64,000 nt of DNA from positions 1 to 64,000 of the forward strand of contig CALESQ010000106.1 in the NCBI GenBank assembly GCA_937907455.1, given 5' to 3'. Origin of the DNA: an uncultured Caldilineales bacterium. GTDB lineage: Bacteria > Chloroflexota > Anaerolineae > JAAEKA01. Positions 18,000 through 26,649 of the stretch are shown piece after piece; position 1 is the first letter of the stretch, and the number at the start of each line of letters is the position of its first letter. Position numbers and translations under genes: made by a program. Under the pieces are notes generated by a model, which was not told where the DNA came from, ran no database searches, and saw nothing but the letters and a program-made list of their open reading frames with translations.

Positions 18000-19025
18000 A
18001 TGATCCATTTCGCTCTCATCGGCTGCGGACGGGTTGCCCCCCGCCACGCTCAATCTTATGGTCAATTGGCTGATACGCGCTTTGTGGCCGCGGCGGATAT
18101 TCGCCGTGAGCGGGCCGAGCGCTTCGCCGCAGACTATGCTGTCACCCCGTATGAACACTACGAGGATTTGCTGGCACGCACAGATGTGGATGCGGTGAGC
18201 ATCTGCGTGCCCAGCGGTCTGCACGCCCAAGTAGCCGTGGACGCACTCAACGCGGGCAAGCATGTGCTGGTGGAAAAACCCATTGCGCTCACCCTGGCCG
18301 ATGCAGATCATATGATTGCCGCGGCCGAGGCCAACGGACGCACCCTGGGTGTAGTGCTGCAAAATCGCTACAACTCGCCCATGCAGCAGGTGCGCCGCGC
18401 GGTGGATGAAGGCAAGCTGGGCCGCCTCTACCTGGGCAACGCCACGGTGCGCTGGTATCGCCCGCAATCATATTACGAAGACGGCTGGCATGGCACCTGG
18501 GCGATGGATGGCGGCGCGTTGATGAACCAAAGCATCCATCATCTTGATGCCTTGCAGTGGCTGATGGGGCCGGTGCAATCAGTGCAGGCTTATTCTGCCA
18601 CGCTGGCGCACCAGATGGAGGCCGAAGATGTGGGGGTAGCCGTGCTGCGCTTTGCCAGCGGCGCACTGGGAGTGGTAGAAGGTTCCACCGTCACCTGGCC
18701 GCAGAACCTGGAAGGCTCGGTGGCGCTGTTTGGTGAACACGGCTCAGTACAGGTAGGCGGCACCGCGCTCAACCGCATCACGTTGTGGAAAGTAGCCGGA
18801 CAACTGGAGCAGGAAGCTGAGCTGCTCACCAGCCAGCGCGTAGACCCGCCCTCGGTGTACGGCTACAGCCACCGCGCGGTGATCCACGACTTTGCCCGCG
18901 CGATCATGGAAGGCCGCGCTCCTGGTACGCCTGGCCGCGAAGCACGCAAATCACTGGCTCTGGTGCTGGCGATTTACGAAGCAGCCGCCAGCGGACGCGA
19001 GACGGCAATCGGTAGCGAGGCGTAA
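18000..19025 (+). CDS. Gfo/Idh/MocA-family sugar dehydrogenase
   Basis: The 341-aa oxidoreductase has an N-terminal Rossmann fold (FALIGCGRVAPRHAQ, residues ~4-18) and the EKPIALTL segment with the conserved Lys near residue 97. A C-terminal alpha/beta domain contains GGALMNQSIHHLDALQWLMG, the family's catalytic His/Asp region. It is similar in type to WlbA/WbpB, which oxidise the 3-OH of UDP-GlcNAcA. The UDP-sugar 6-dehydrogenase at 23733 could supply that substrate. The exact substrate is inferred. Confidence 0.85.
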   Translation: MIHFALIGCGRVAPRHAQSYGQLADTRFVAAADIRRERAERFAADYAVTPYEHYEDLLARTDVDAVSICVPSGLHAQVAVDALNAGKHVLVEKPIALTLADADHMIAAAEANGRTLGVVLQNRYNSPMQQVRRAVDEGKLGRLYLGNATVRWYRPQSYYEDGWHGTWAMDGGALMNQSIHHLDALQWLMGPVQSVQAYSATLAHQMEAEDVGVAVLRFASGALGVVEGSTVTWPQNLEGSVALFGEHGSVQVGGTALNRITLWKVAGQLEQEAELLTSQRVDPPSVYGYSHRAVIHDFARAIMEGRAPGTPGREARKSLALVLAIYEAAASGRETAIGSEA

Positions 19026-19073
19026 ACGGTGAGCGGGCGGGTGATTGGTTAAGCGTACAACCGCTGTAGAACG

Positions 19074-19266
19074 GCACGGTCAGAGACCGGCCTGAGCAAG
19101 GTGGCACGGTCAGAGACCGGCCTGAGCGAGGCACGGTCAGAGACCGGCCTGAGCGAGGCACGGTCAGAGACCAGCCTGAGCGAGGCACGGTCAGAGACCA
19201 GCCTGAGCGAGGCACGGTCAGAGACCGGCCTGAGCGAGGTGGCACGGTCAGAGACCGGCCTGAGCA
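19074..19266 (+). repeat. Seven-copy 27/30-bp hairpin repeat array
   Basis: Seven direct copies begin at 19074, 19104, 19131, 19158, 19185, 19212 and 19242. The unit starts GCACGGTCAGAGACCGGCC and ends TGAGCGAG, with an extra GTG in copies 1 and 6. Each copy holds a 5-bp hairpin, CGGTC-AGA-GACCG. The array sits in the 369-bp spacer before the ligase gene. The rest of the spacer (19267-19394) is pyrimidine-rich satellite and the -10 box. Confidence 0.95.
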
Positions 19267-19329
19267 ATTTCCTAAGCAATTATTTTCACATCAGCCCACC
19301 CACCCACCAATCTACCCGCCTCCGGCGTA

Positions 19330-19370
19330 CCAATTTACTTGTCTACTTGTCTACTTGTTTACTTGTCTCC
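19330..19370 (+). repeat. CTTGTCTACTT satellite, short tract
   Basis: Four near-identical ACTTGTCTACTTGTCT-type words precede the ligase promoter. It belongs to the family seen at 15360-15480 and 46300-46550. Confidence 0.8.
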
Positions 19371-19377
19371 CATCTCA

Positions 19378-19386
19378 TGCTATAAT
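19378..19386 (+). promoter_or_regulatory. Extended -10 (TGCTATAAT) with 8 nt to ATG
   Basis: TGCTATAAT is an extended -10 element ending 8 nt before the ATG at 19395, which predicts an essentially leaderless transcript. No ribosome binding site is present in those 8 nt. Confidence 0.65.
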
Positions 19387-19394
19387 CTGCCGCT

Positions 19395-22300
19395 ATGACT
19401 ACGAAACTTTCCCGTATCTGCGAAGCACTGATTGAGGCCGGCTGGCTGGCGGCGCTGATCATCACGCCGCTGTTTTTCAACGTTCATTCCAGCCGCGTAT
19501 TTGAACCAGATAAAATCAGCCTGATGCGCTCGATTGCGCTGCTGATGGCAGTGGCATGGCTAGTCAAGACCATCAACGACGGCTTTGGCCGAGGGAAAGC
19601 CAGGTCAGGAGATTCGGAACCATCCCACAGCGAGCGAGCGAAGTTGGTCGAACCACGTCCGTCGGTGTGGCAGTGGCTCCGCTCCACACCGCTGCTGCTG
19701 CCCACGCTGCTGCTGGTGCTGGCCTATCTGATCAGCACCGTGTTTTCGCTTACGCCGCGCATCAGCTTTTGGGGATCGTACCAGCGCCTGCAAGGCACGT
19801 ATACCACATACTCCTACATCATCATCTTTCTGCTGATTCTGGGACACCTGCGCCGCCCGGAGCAATGGCAACGTCTCAGTTACGTGGTGATCCTCACCAG
19901 CCTTCCCATTGCCATCTATGGCATTTTGCAACGCAGTGGTGTGGATCCGCTGCCGTGGGGCGGTGATGTGCAACGCCGCGTAGCCAGCAACATGGGTAAC
20001 GCCATCTTCGTAGCCGCCTACCTGCTGATGGCCTTTTTCATCACGCTGGAACGGGCCTTGAGCCATTTTGCCCGCATTCTGCGTGATCGCGAAGGGGGTG
20101 AGGGGCTACGTGCGGCTGTGCTGGCGGGTTGCTACCTGTTTGTGCTGGCCGTGCAAAGCATCACCATTTTATTCACACAGAGCCGCGGCCCCTTCCTGGG
20201 CCTGCTGGCAGGGCTATATGTCTTTGGTTTGCTCGGTCTGCTGGGGGCGCGCACCTGGGCCAGGGGGAATCAATATCTGTCTGCCGGCAAACGCAGCGTG
20301 ATCAGTTGGAGTTGGTTAGGCCTGGTGATAACCGCAATTTTAGTGATGGCCTTTCTGGTGATCTTCAACCTGCCCAATTCGCCGCTGGCTGAGCTGCGCA
20401 CCAACCCTTACATTGGCCGCCTGGGTACTGCCCTGGACATGGAGGCCAATACCGCGCGCGTGCGTACCCTGATCTGGCAAGGCGCCGAGCAATTGGTGAC
20501 TCCGCACGACCCGCTGCTCAGCCCCAACCCCAATGGCGATGGCAGCAGCACAGTGCTGGAACCTGACCGCGTGAACGTCATTCGTCCTCTGATCGGCTAT
20601 GGGCCAGAAGCGATGTGGGTAGCCTTCAACCGCTTCTACCCGCCCGACCTGGCCTATCACGAAGCGCGCAACGCTTCACCGGATCGCTCGCACAACGAAA
20701 CGTTCGACTCGCTGGTGATCACCGGCATCTTTGGCTTTATCGCCTACATGACGCTCTTTGTCAGCATTTTTTATTACAGCCTGAAATGGCTGGGGCTGAT
20801 TGCTAATCGGCGCCAAATGCTGGTCTTTCTGCTGACGATCATCAGCAGCGGTCTGCTGGGGGTACTAATTCCCTATCTCAGCCAGGGAACCTGGGTACTG
20901 GCTACTTTGATCATGCCTGCAGGCATGATCACCGGAATGACCTTATACATCATCGCGGCGGCGCTCTGGAACGAACACCTCGGCCATCCCATGCACATCG
21001 GCCAGCGCGAGCTGCTGATTGTGGCTATTCTGGCCACGGTGATCGCTCACTTCATCGAGATTCACTTCGGCATCGCCATAGTTTCCACCCGCACCTATTT
21101 TTGGATGTGGAGCGCCGTGCTGGTGGTGATCGGCATGAAATGGCTGACGCTGCACGCCAGCGCGCCGGAGCCGGTGGCAGCAGCCGTACCGGAGCGCAAG
21201 GCTGCACCGGCGGTTAAAGGCAAGCGCGCCGGCGGACACACTGCATCCAGGCCCATCGCCAGGCGCAGCATCACCCTGCCCTTTGCCGACATCGCCCCTC
21301 AGGCTGCCCTGCTTGGTCTGCTGCTCTTCACGCTGGCCTACGACTTCATCATCAACCCCAGCGTGCTGGCGCTGCGGCAAGGCCATGCCCTGCAGGTGTT
21401 CATCAGCGCCTTTACCACGCGTGTAGTGCGGGGAGAACGTGAAACAGCGCTGGGGCTGCTGTGGCTGGTAGTGTTTGTCACCCTGGTGGCGCTGCTCATT
21501 GCTTTGCTGGATGGGGCAGCAAACCGCCGACGCGGCCGTGTCACCGATGCGCTGGCCTTTTTGCTCATCAGCCTGGGTAGTTTTGGCCTGTTCGGTCTGA
21601 TTCATGCAGGTAGCATGGCCGCCGAAGTACGCGCCCAGCAAGCGGGTGGCATCACCCTGGAGAAGCTGGCCCTGTCTGCGGCTAATCACATCACCACCTA
21701 CTATGCAGTGGCATTTATTCTGCTGGTGCTGATTGCTGCGCTGATCGCCCAGCAACGCCGTGACGAAGCCCGCTGGCTGGGCGAAGGGGGCGTGACTGCC
21801 CTCATCGCTGCGGCGCTGCTGCTGCCGGCTGCGCTGTTCTTCATCACCCGCAGCAACATCAACATTGTGCGCGCTGACACCATCTACAAACAGGGCTTGG
21901 CCTATGAACGGGCCGACCGCTTCGACGAAGCAATTTTCCTCTATCAAATAGCAGCGGAGCTTGCTCCCAGCGAGGACTACTACCTGCTGTTCCTGGGGCG
22001 CGCTCAACTGGAGGGGGCCAAAACGGCAAGCGGCACAGAACGGCAAAGCTATCTGAATGCTGCCGAGCAAGCGCTGTTGGAGGCGCGCCGCCTCAACCCG
22101 ATGAACACCGATCACAGCGCTAATCTGGGGCGGCTCTACCTGACCTGGGCGCAGTTGGTCAGTGGCGAGGCACGTGCCGAGCGGCTGCAAATGTCGCTCA
22201 ACAACTATTCCATCACCACTCGCCTCAGTCCGAACGCGGCACACCTGCACAACGAATATGCCTCAGCCTATACCATGGCCGGCGACCAGGATCAGGCGTT

Positions 22301-22691
22301 AGAGGAATATATGACCTCGCTACGGCTTGACCCGCGCTATGTCGAGACCTATCGCCGTCTGGGAGATTTTTACCGCAGCACCGATCAAGCAGATGCCGCC
22401 ATTGTCACCTATGAACAGGGCTTAAAACTGGCCCCGCGCGATGTGGCGCTGCACAGCCTGCTGGGCTTTTTGTACGCCAATAAAGGGGAAAACCAGAAGG
22501 CCATCGAGCAAAACCTGGCTGTGATTGCCGTTCGCCCCACCGACGAATCGGCTCTGCGCAACCTTGTCATTCTGTACAGCCAAACGGGCGACAAGCAAAA
22601 CGCGCAACTTTACGGCGAACAGGCGCTGCAAGTGATCACCGACGAAGCGGCCCGCACCGAGCTGCAAACCCTGTTGGAGCAGTTGAAGTAA
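19395..22691 (+). CDS. O-antigen-ligase-like membrane protein with C-terminal TPRs
   Basis: The 1098-aa protein has an N-terminal ~820-residue membrane region with well over ten hydrophobic segments. It contains a central loop with RVRTLIWQGAEQL and RPLIGYGPEAMWVAF, then SHNETFDSLVITGIFG, typical of the Wzy_C/WaaL O-antigen ligase domain. Residues ~825-1098 are TPR-like repeats (ALEEYMTSLRLDPRYVETYR, AIVTYEQGLKLAPRDVALHS). It probably ligates or polymerises the cluster's glycan outside the membrane. Residues ~68-85 (KARSGDSEPSHSERAKLV) are encoded by an intergenic-type repeat and look like an insertion in a loop. Confidence 0.85.
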   Translation: MTTKLSRICEALIEAGWLAALIITPLFFNVHSSRVFEPDKISLMRSIALLMAVAWLVKTINDGFGRGKARSGDSEPSHSERAKLVEPRPSVWQWLRSTPLLLPTLLLVLAYLISTVFSLTPRISFWGSYQRLQGTYTTYSYIIIFLLILGHLRRPEQWQRLSYVVILTSLPIAIYGILQRSGVDPLPWGGDVQRRVASNMGNAIFVAAYLLMAFFITLERALSHFARILRDREGGEGLRAAVLAGCYLFVLAVQSITILFTQSRGPFLGLLAGLYVFGLLGLLGARTWARGNQYLSAGKRSVISWSWLGLVITAILVMAFLVIFNLPNSPLAELRTNPYIGRLGTALDMEANTARVRTLIWQGAEQLVTPHDPLLSPNPNGDGSSTVLEPDRVNVIRPLIGYGPEAMWVAFNRFYPPDLAYHEARNASPDRSHNETFDSLVITGIFGFIAYMTLFVSIFYYSLKWLGLIANRRQMLVFLLTIISSGLLGVLIPYLSQGTWVLATLIMPAGMITGMTLYIIAAALWNEHLGHPMHIGQRELLIVAILATVIAHFIEIHFGIAIVSTRTYFWMWSAVLVVIGMKWLTLHASAPEPVAAAVPERKAAPAVKGKRAGGHTASRPIARRSITLPFADIAPQAALLGLLLFTLAYDFIINPSVLALRQGHALQVFISAFTTRVVRGERETALGLLWLVVFVTLVALLIALLDGAANRRRGRVTDALAFLLISLGSFGLFGLIHAGSMAAEVRAQQAGGITLEKLALSAANHITTYYAVAFILLVLIAALIAQQRRDEARWLGEGGVTALIAAALLLPAALFFITRSNINIVRADTIYKQGLAYERADRFDEAIFLYQIAAELAPSEDYYLLFLGRAQLEGAKTASGTERQSYLNAAEQALLEARRLNPMNTDHSANLGRLYLTWAQLVSGEARAERLQMSLNNYSITTRLSPNAAHLHNEYASAYTMAGDQDQALEEYMTSLRLDPRYVETYRRLGDFYRSTDQADAAIVTYEQGLKLAPRDVALHSLLGFLYANKGENQKAIEQNLAVIAVRPTDESALRNLVILYSQTGDKQNAQLYGEQALQVITDEAARTELQTLLEQLK
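19603..19626 (+). repeat. Intergenic-type 24-bp repeat inside a coding sequence
   Basis: The segment GGTCAGGAGATTCGG...CATCCC (24 bp) matches the intergenic copy at 35842-35865 at 23 of 24 positions and a second copy at 35898-35921 nearly as well. Here it is translated in frame as part of the ligase. Confidence 0.9.
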
Positions 22692-22695
22692 GGGT

Positions 22696-23724
22696 ATGAT
22701 CGCGTTTTTGGCCGTTCATCCAACCACCGTCTATTTACTGGTGGCGTTAACCGCGCTGGTGATGGCCGCGCTGGCTACACCGCTGGTGCGCCGCGTGGCC
22801 TGGCGCTATGGCTTTGTAGATCAGCCCAGCTTTCGCAAGGTACATGCTACGCCTATGCCGCGGCTGGGCGGTCTGGCTATTTACCTGGGCTTTATTGTGG
22901 CGCTGTTGCTGCTGGGCACACGTTTTCGCATCAACGAAATGGTGGGCATTATGATCGGCGCCACGGTGGTATCGGTGATCGGCGGCATTGATGACCACAG
23001 CCCGGTGAACCCACTGCCCAAGCTGCTGGTGCAGGCGCTGGCCGCAGGCGTGCTGATCTTCAACGACATTCGCATCAACCTGTTTAGCGCTGAATGGCTC
23101 AACATGCTGGCCACCATCATTTGGGTGACAGGTATTACCAACGCGCTAAACTTCCTGGACAACATGGATGGCCTGTCAGCAGGCATTGCCACGGTAGCAT
23201 CAGCCTTTTTCCTGTTGCTGGCCGCGCTCAACGGACAATATCTGGTGGGGGCGCTGGCTGCGGCACTGCTGGGCGCGTGCATCGGCTTCCTGTTCTATAA
23301 TGTTAACCCGGCCAGTATTTTCATGGGCGACAGCGGCGCGCTGTTTATCGGCTTTGTACTGGCTGCTATTGGCATCAAGCTGCGCTTTCCAGACAACGTA
23401 GACATCGTCACTTGGATGGCCCCGGTGCTGGTGTTGGGGTTGCCCGTTCTGGACACCACGTTGGTGGTGATCTCGCGGCTGCGGCGCGGCAAAAACCCGC
23501 TTACTACGCCAGGTAAAGATCACGTCTCGCATCGGCTGGCTCGTCTCACCGGTTCCCCGCGTGAGGCGGTGCTACTCTGTTATCTCGTTGCCGGAGCGTT
23601 CGGCATGAGCGGTATTTTCATCACCACAGCCACCGTGCTGGAGGGCTATCTGGTCGGGCTGGGCATTGCTCTGCTAGGGCTGGGGGCAATCTGGTGGCTG
23701 GAAACCAAACTTGGATACGAATAA
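22696..23724 (+). CDS. WecA/TagO/MraY-type glycosyl-1-phosphate transferase
   Basis: The 342-aa polytopic protein belongs to the polyprenyl-phosphate HexNAc-1-P transferase family, which starts lipid-linked glycan synthesis on undecaprenyl phosphate. Visible motifs are KVHATPMPRLGGLAI, IGGIDDH (Asp-Asp pair), ALNFLDNMDGLSAG, and NPASIFMGDSGALF, then the cytoplasmic RLRRGKNPLTTPGKDHVSHRL loop with the catalytic-site His. It starts 4 bp after the ligase and is followed 8 bp later by a nucleotide-sugar dehydrogenase, so these three are one unit. Confidence 0.93.
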   Translation: MIAFLAVHPTTVYLLVALTALVMAALATPLVRRVAWRYGFVDQPSFRKVHATPMPRLGGLAIYLGFIVALLLLGTRFRINEMVGIMIGATVVSVIGGIDDHSPVNPLPKLLVQALAAGVLIFNDIRINLFSAEWLNMLATIIWVTGITNALNFLDNMDGLSAGIATVASAFFLLLAALNGQYLVGALAAALLGACIGFLFYNVNPASIFMGDSGALFIGFVLAAIGIKLRFPDNVDIVTWMAPVLVLGLPVLDTTLVVISRLRRGKNPLTTPGKDHVSHRLARLTGSPREAVLLCYLVAGAFGMSGIFITTATVLEGYLVGLGIALLGLGAIWWLETKLGYE

Positions 23725-23732
23725 GCTTACCT

Positions 23733-25070
23733 ATGGATCTGCAAGAAAAAATCGCACAAAACAAGGCAACCATTTGCGTTATTGGTTTGGGCTATGTGGG
23801 ACTGCCTCACGCCGCGGCCTTTGCCCAGGCCGGCTTCACCGTGATGGGGCTGGATGTCAGCGCACGCCGCGTGGAGGCAGTGAACCGCGGCCACAGCGAC
23901 ATACCGGACGTCCCATCAGAAATGCTGGCCCGGCTGGTGGCCGAAGGCCGCTTGCAAGCCACCAGCGACTACGACTGCATTGATCAGGCCGACGTGGTGC
24001 TGATCTGCGTGCCTACGCCGTTCGATGACATGAAGACGCCCGACCTCGCTTTCATCCTCAGCGCGGCGGAGGGCATTGCGCCCCACCTGCACGCCGGGCA
24101 AATGATCATCCTGCAAAGCACCACCTATCCCGGCACCACCGAAGAAGTGGTGCAGCCGATCCTGGAACGCGGCGGGCTGCGCGCCGGGCAAGATTTTCAC
24201 CTGGTCTTCTCGCCAGAGCGCATTGACCCCGGCAATGCTACCTACAGCGCGCACAACATTCCCAAGGTGGTAGGCGGCCTGACTGCGCAATGCACCGCGC
24301 TAGCCTGCCAACTCTTCGGCCATCTCACCTCAGACATTCACCCGGTTTCTACCCCGCGCGCCGCGGAAATGACCAAATTGCTGGAAAACATCTTCCGCAG
24401 CGTCAACATCGCCCTGGTGAACGAGCTGGCGCTGCTGATGGAGCGCATGAACATTGACATCTGGGAAGTCATTGCCGCGGCCAAGACCAAGCCCTTTGGC
24501 TTTATGGCCTTCACTCCCGGCCCCGGCGTAGGCGGCCACTGCATTCCGGTGGACCCATACTATCTGTCGTGGAAGGCGCGCGAGTTCGACTTTTACACCA
24601 AGTTCATTGAACTGGCTGCCGAGGTCAACGCCGACATGCCTGATCATGTGGTGCGTCTGGTAGGCGCGGGCCTGAACCAACATAGCAAGGCTCTGCGCGG
24701 TGCGCGCGTGCTGGTGCTGGGCGTGGCCTTCAAGCGCGATATTGACGATGCCCGCAACTCACCAGCGCAGCGCGTCATCGAGCTGTTATTGGACTCCGGC
24801 GCAGAAGTGGAGTATCATGACCCCTACGTGTCCAATTTCGTCGTGGGCGGCAGCGCGCTGCATCGTGCCAGGATCACCCTGCGCGGCCAGCCGTTGGCAG
24901 CAAGCCTGGCTCATGCCGACGCCGTAGTCATTGTCACCGGTCACAGCGATATTAACTATACCGAGGTGGTAGCGAGCTGCCCAGTGGTGATTGATGCGGT
25001 GAATGTCACGCGCGGCCTGCCCGGCAGCGAGCAAGTCATTCGTCTGGGTGCGCCCCTGCCTGCGGCCTGA
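23733..25070 (+). CDS. UDP-N-acetylhexosamine 6-dehydrogenase (WbpA/WecC type)
   Basis: The 445-aa protein has an N-terminal Rossmann motif (CVIGLGYVGLPHA), the STTYPGTTEEV and FSPERIDPGN segments, the central domain with KLLENIFRSVNIALVNELA, and the active-site GVGGHCIPVDPYYL containing the catalytic Cys. It oxidises C6 of a UDP-HexNAc to the uronate with two NAD+. NIPKVVGG fits the WbpA/WecC group more than plain UDP-glucose dehydrogenases. ATG 23733 is used because the upstream in-frame ATG lies within the WecA-type gene. Confidence 0.92.
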   Translation: MDLQEKIAQNKATICVIGLGYVGLPHAAAFAQAGFTVMGLDVSARRVEAVNRGHSDIPDVPSEMLARLVAEGRLQATSDYDCIDQADVVLICVPTPFDDMKTPDLAFILSAAEGIAPHLHAGQMIILQSTTYPGTTEEVVQPILERGGLRAGQDFHLVFSPERIDPGNATYSAHNIPKVVGGLTAQCTALACQLFGHLTSDIHPVSTPRAAEMTKLLENIFRSVNIALVNELALLMERMNIDIWEVIAAAKTKPFGFMAFTPGPGVGGHCIPVDPYYLSWKAREFDFYTKFIELAAEVNADMPDHVVRLVGAGLNQHSKALRGARVLVLGVAFKRDIDDARNSPAQRVIELLLDSGAEVEYHDPYVSNFVVGGSALHRARITLRGQPLAASLAHADAVVIVTGHSDINYTEVVASCPVVIDAVNVTRGLPGSEQVIRLGAPLPAA

Positions 25071-25161
25071 TCATTCAGCTCACCTAAACTACCCGCCTTT
25101 GGCAGATCCATTGATCCGCCTCTGGCGTACCCATTTACCCATCTACTGGAGGTACTTTCTT

Positions 25162-26535
25162 TTGTCTAAAACACAACTTCGCAATCTCGTGCTCAGCATT
25201 GTGGTGATGAGCGTTCTGCTGCTGGCCGCCGTAGCCTGCGCCACGCCGCCGGCCTCAACCACGCCGACCGAAGCAGCGGCCACTGCCGTGCCGGTCGTTG
25301 CCACTGCCGAGCCGCCCACCGTATCGGTCACCACCACCATGCCCACGGCAACCGAGCCGATCTCGATGGGGCCAAAGCCTGTTCCCGTCACCGATGGCAG
25401 CCACCCGCTGGCTGAACTGGATGTGATACAGCGCAACGGCGTTTATGGCGGCGCACCCGATATGGTGATTGATCCCGACAAGGTGTACGTAGCCACCATC
25501 AAGACTGCCAAAGGCGATATCGCCGTGGAGATGTACAGCAAAGAAGCACCCGTTGCCGTCAACAATTTCGTGGTCCTGGCCGAACTGGGCTTCTACGACA
25601 ACATGCCGTTGTACCCCGTTGGCCCGCCCAATGCGGTACTCACCGGCGACCCCACCGGCGACGGCCAGGGCACGCCCGGCTACGACTTCCCTGCCGAAAT
25701 TCTTGTGCCGAACCCGGCAGGCACTATGGGCTACCTGCGTTTTCCCGATCAAATCAACCCGGAAAAACTGAGCAACGGCAGCCAGCTCTACATCACCATG
25801 GAAGCTGTGCCCGATATTGATGGTGTCTATGCGGCCTTTGGCAGCGTGATCTCCGGCATGGATGTGCTCAGCAACACTGTGCCCGGCGATGTGATCAGCA
25901 CGATCAGCATCAGCGAGGCGCAGAAACGCCTGGCCCCCACCCCGCCGCCGCCCACACCTGTGCCCACCCCCTATGCACCGACTTCAGCGACTGGCCGCCC
26001 GCTGGCTAAACTCGATCCTGCCGAGCGCGTGGACATGTTCAACGCTGCACCCGCCATGCAACTGGAAGAGGGCAAGGACTATCGCGCCCGTATCACCACC
26101 GATGCAGGCGACATCGTAGTGGACCTGTACGAAGAGCAGACCCCGCTCACGGTCAACAACTTTGTGGCGCTGGCCAACCTGGGCTTCTACGACAACACCA
26201 CCTTCCACCGCGTCATCGAAGACTTCATGGCGCAGGCCGGTGATCCCAGTGCCACCGGCAGCGGCGGCCCCGGCTACATCTTCAAGGATGAAATTGTACC
26301 GGAGCTGGTGTTCGACAAGGAAGGCATTCTGGCCATGGCCAATGCCGGCCCCGGCACCAACGGCAGCCAATTCTTCATCACCTTTGCCCCCACCGACTGG
26401 CTGAACGGCCAGCACACCATCTTCGGCCAGGTGATCGAAGGGCAGGATGTGGTGAAGAAGATCCAACTGCGCGATCCCAACGTATCCGCGGAACCGGGCA
26501 CGCTGATCAAGACCATTACCATCGAAACCAAATAA
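25162..26535 (+). CDS. Lipoprotein with two cyclophilin domains, first degenerate
   Basis: The start is TTG at 25162, 9 nt after a GGAGG ribosome binding site at 25148-25152; the longer frame runs through spacer DNA. The product (457 aa) has a basic N-terminus, a hydrophobic stretch and a Cys after LLLAAVA that may be a lipobox (Ala at -3 is unusual). A Thr/Ala/Pro-rich linker follows. Two cyclophilin folds come next. The first has lost the active-site Arg (FHRV becomes LYPV) and Gln. The second keeps NTTFHRVIEDFMAQAGD and TNGSQFFIT, and should be an active peptidyl-prolyl isomerase acting outside the membrane on secreted proteins. Confidence 0.88.
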   Translation: MSKTQLRNLVLSIVVMSVLLLAAVACATPPASTTPTEAAATAVPVVATAEPPTVSVTTTMPTATEPISMGPKPVPVTDGSHPLAELDVIQRNGVYGGAPDMVIDPDKVYVATIKTAKGDIAVEMYSKEAPVAVNNFVVLAELGFYDNMPLYPVGPPNAVLTGDPTGDGQGTPGYDFPAEILVPNPAGTMGYLRFPDQINPEKLSNGSQLYITMEAVPDIDGVYAAFGSVISGMDVLSNTVPGDVISTISISEAQKRLAPTPPPPTPVPTPYAPTSATGRPLAKLDPAERVDMFNAAPAMQLEEGKDYRARITTDAGDIVVDLYEEQTPLTVNNFVALANLGFYDNTTFHRVIEDFMAQAGDPSATGSGGPGYIFKDEIVPELVFDKEGILAMANAGPGTNGSQFFITFAPTDWLNGQHTIFGQVIEGQDVVKKIQLRDPNVSAEPGTLIKTITIETK

Positions 26536-26554
26536 CCCTGAATAAGCAGTAGCT

Positions 26555-26593
26555 AAAGCGGTGACTGTGCCATAATGCAGTCACCGCTTTTTT
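26555..26593 (+). terminator. Factor-independent terminator after the cyclophilin gene
   Basis: AAAGCGGTGACTG pairs with CAGTCACCGCTTT across a 10-nt loop and is followed by a T-run. It separates the plus-strand cluster from the convergent murF-alr gene and, reading the A-run backwards, may work in both directions. Confidence 0.9.
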
Positions 26594-26649
26594 GTAACGC
26601 GCATAAAGATTCCACTTAAACAGCCGCTAAGGCAGTGTGGGCTGCCTGG

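Noticed and set aside
19101..19385. Short protein of ARSETGLSE repeats
   Set aside because: It is an open frame through the 27-bp hairpin array; no start signal and no codon bias of a real gene.
20943..22250. Minus-strand open frame opposite the ligase
   Set aside because: Shadow of the plus-strand TPR/membrane gene; Gln/His-rich with no domain.
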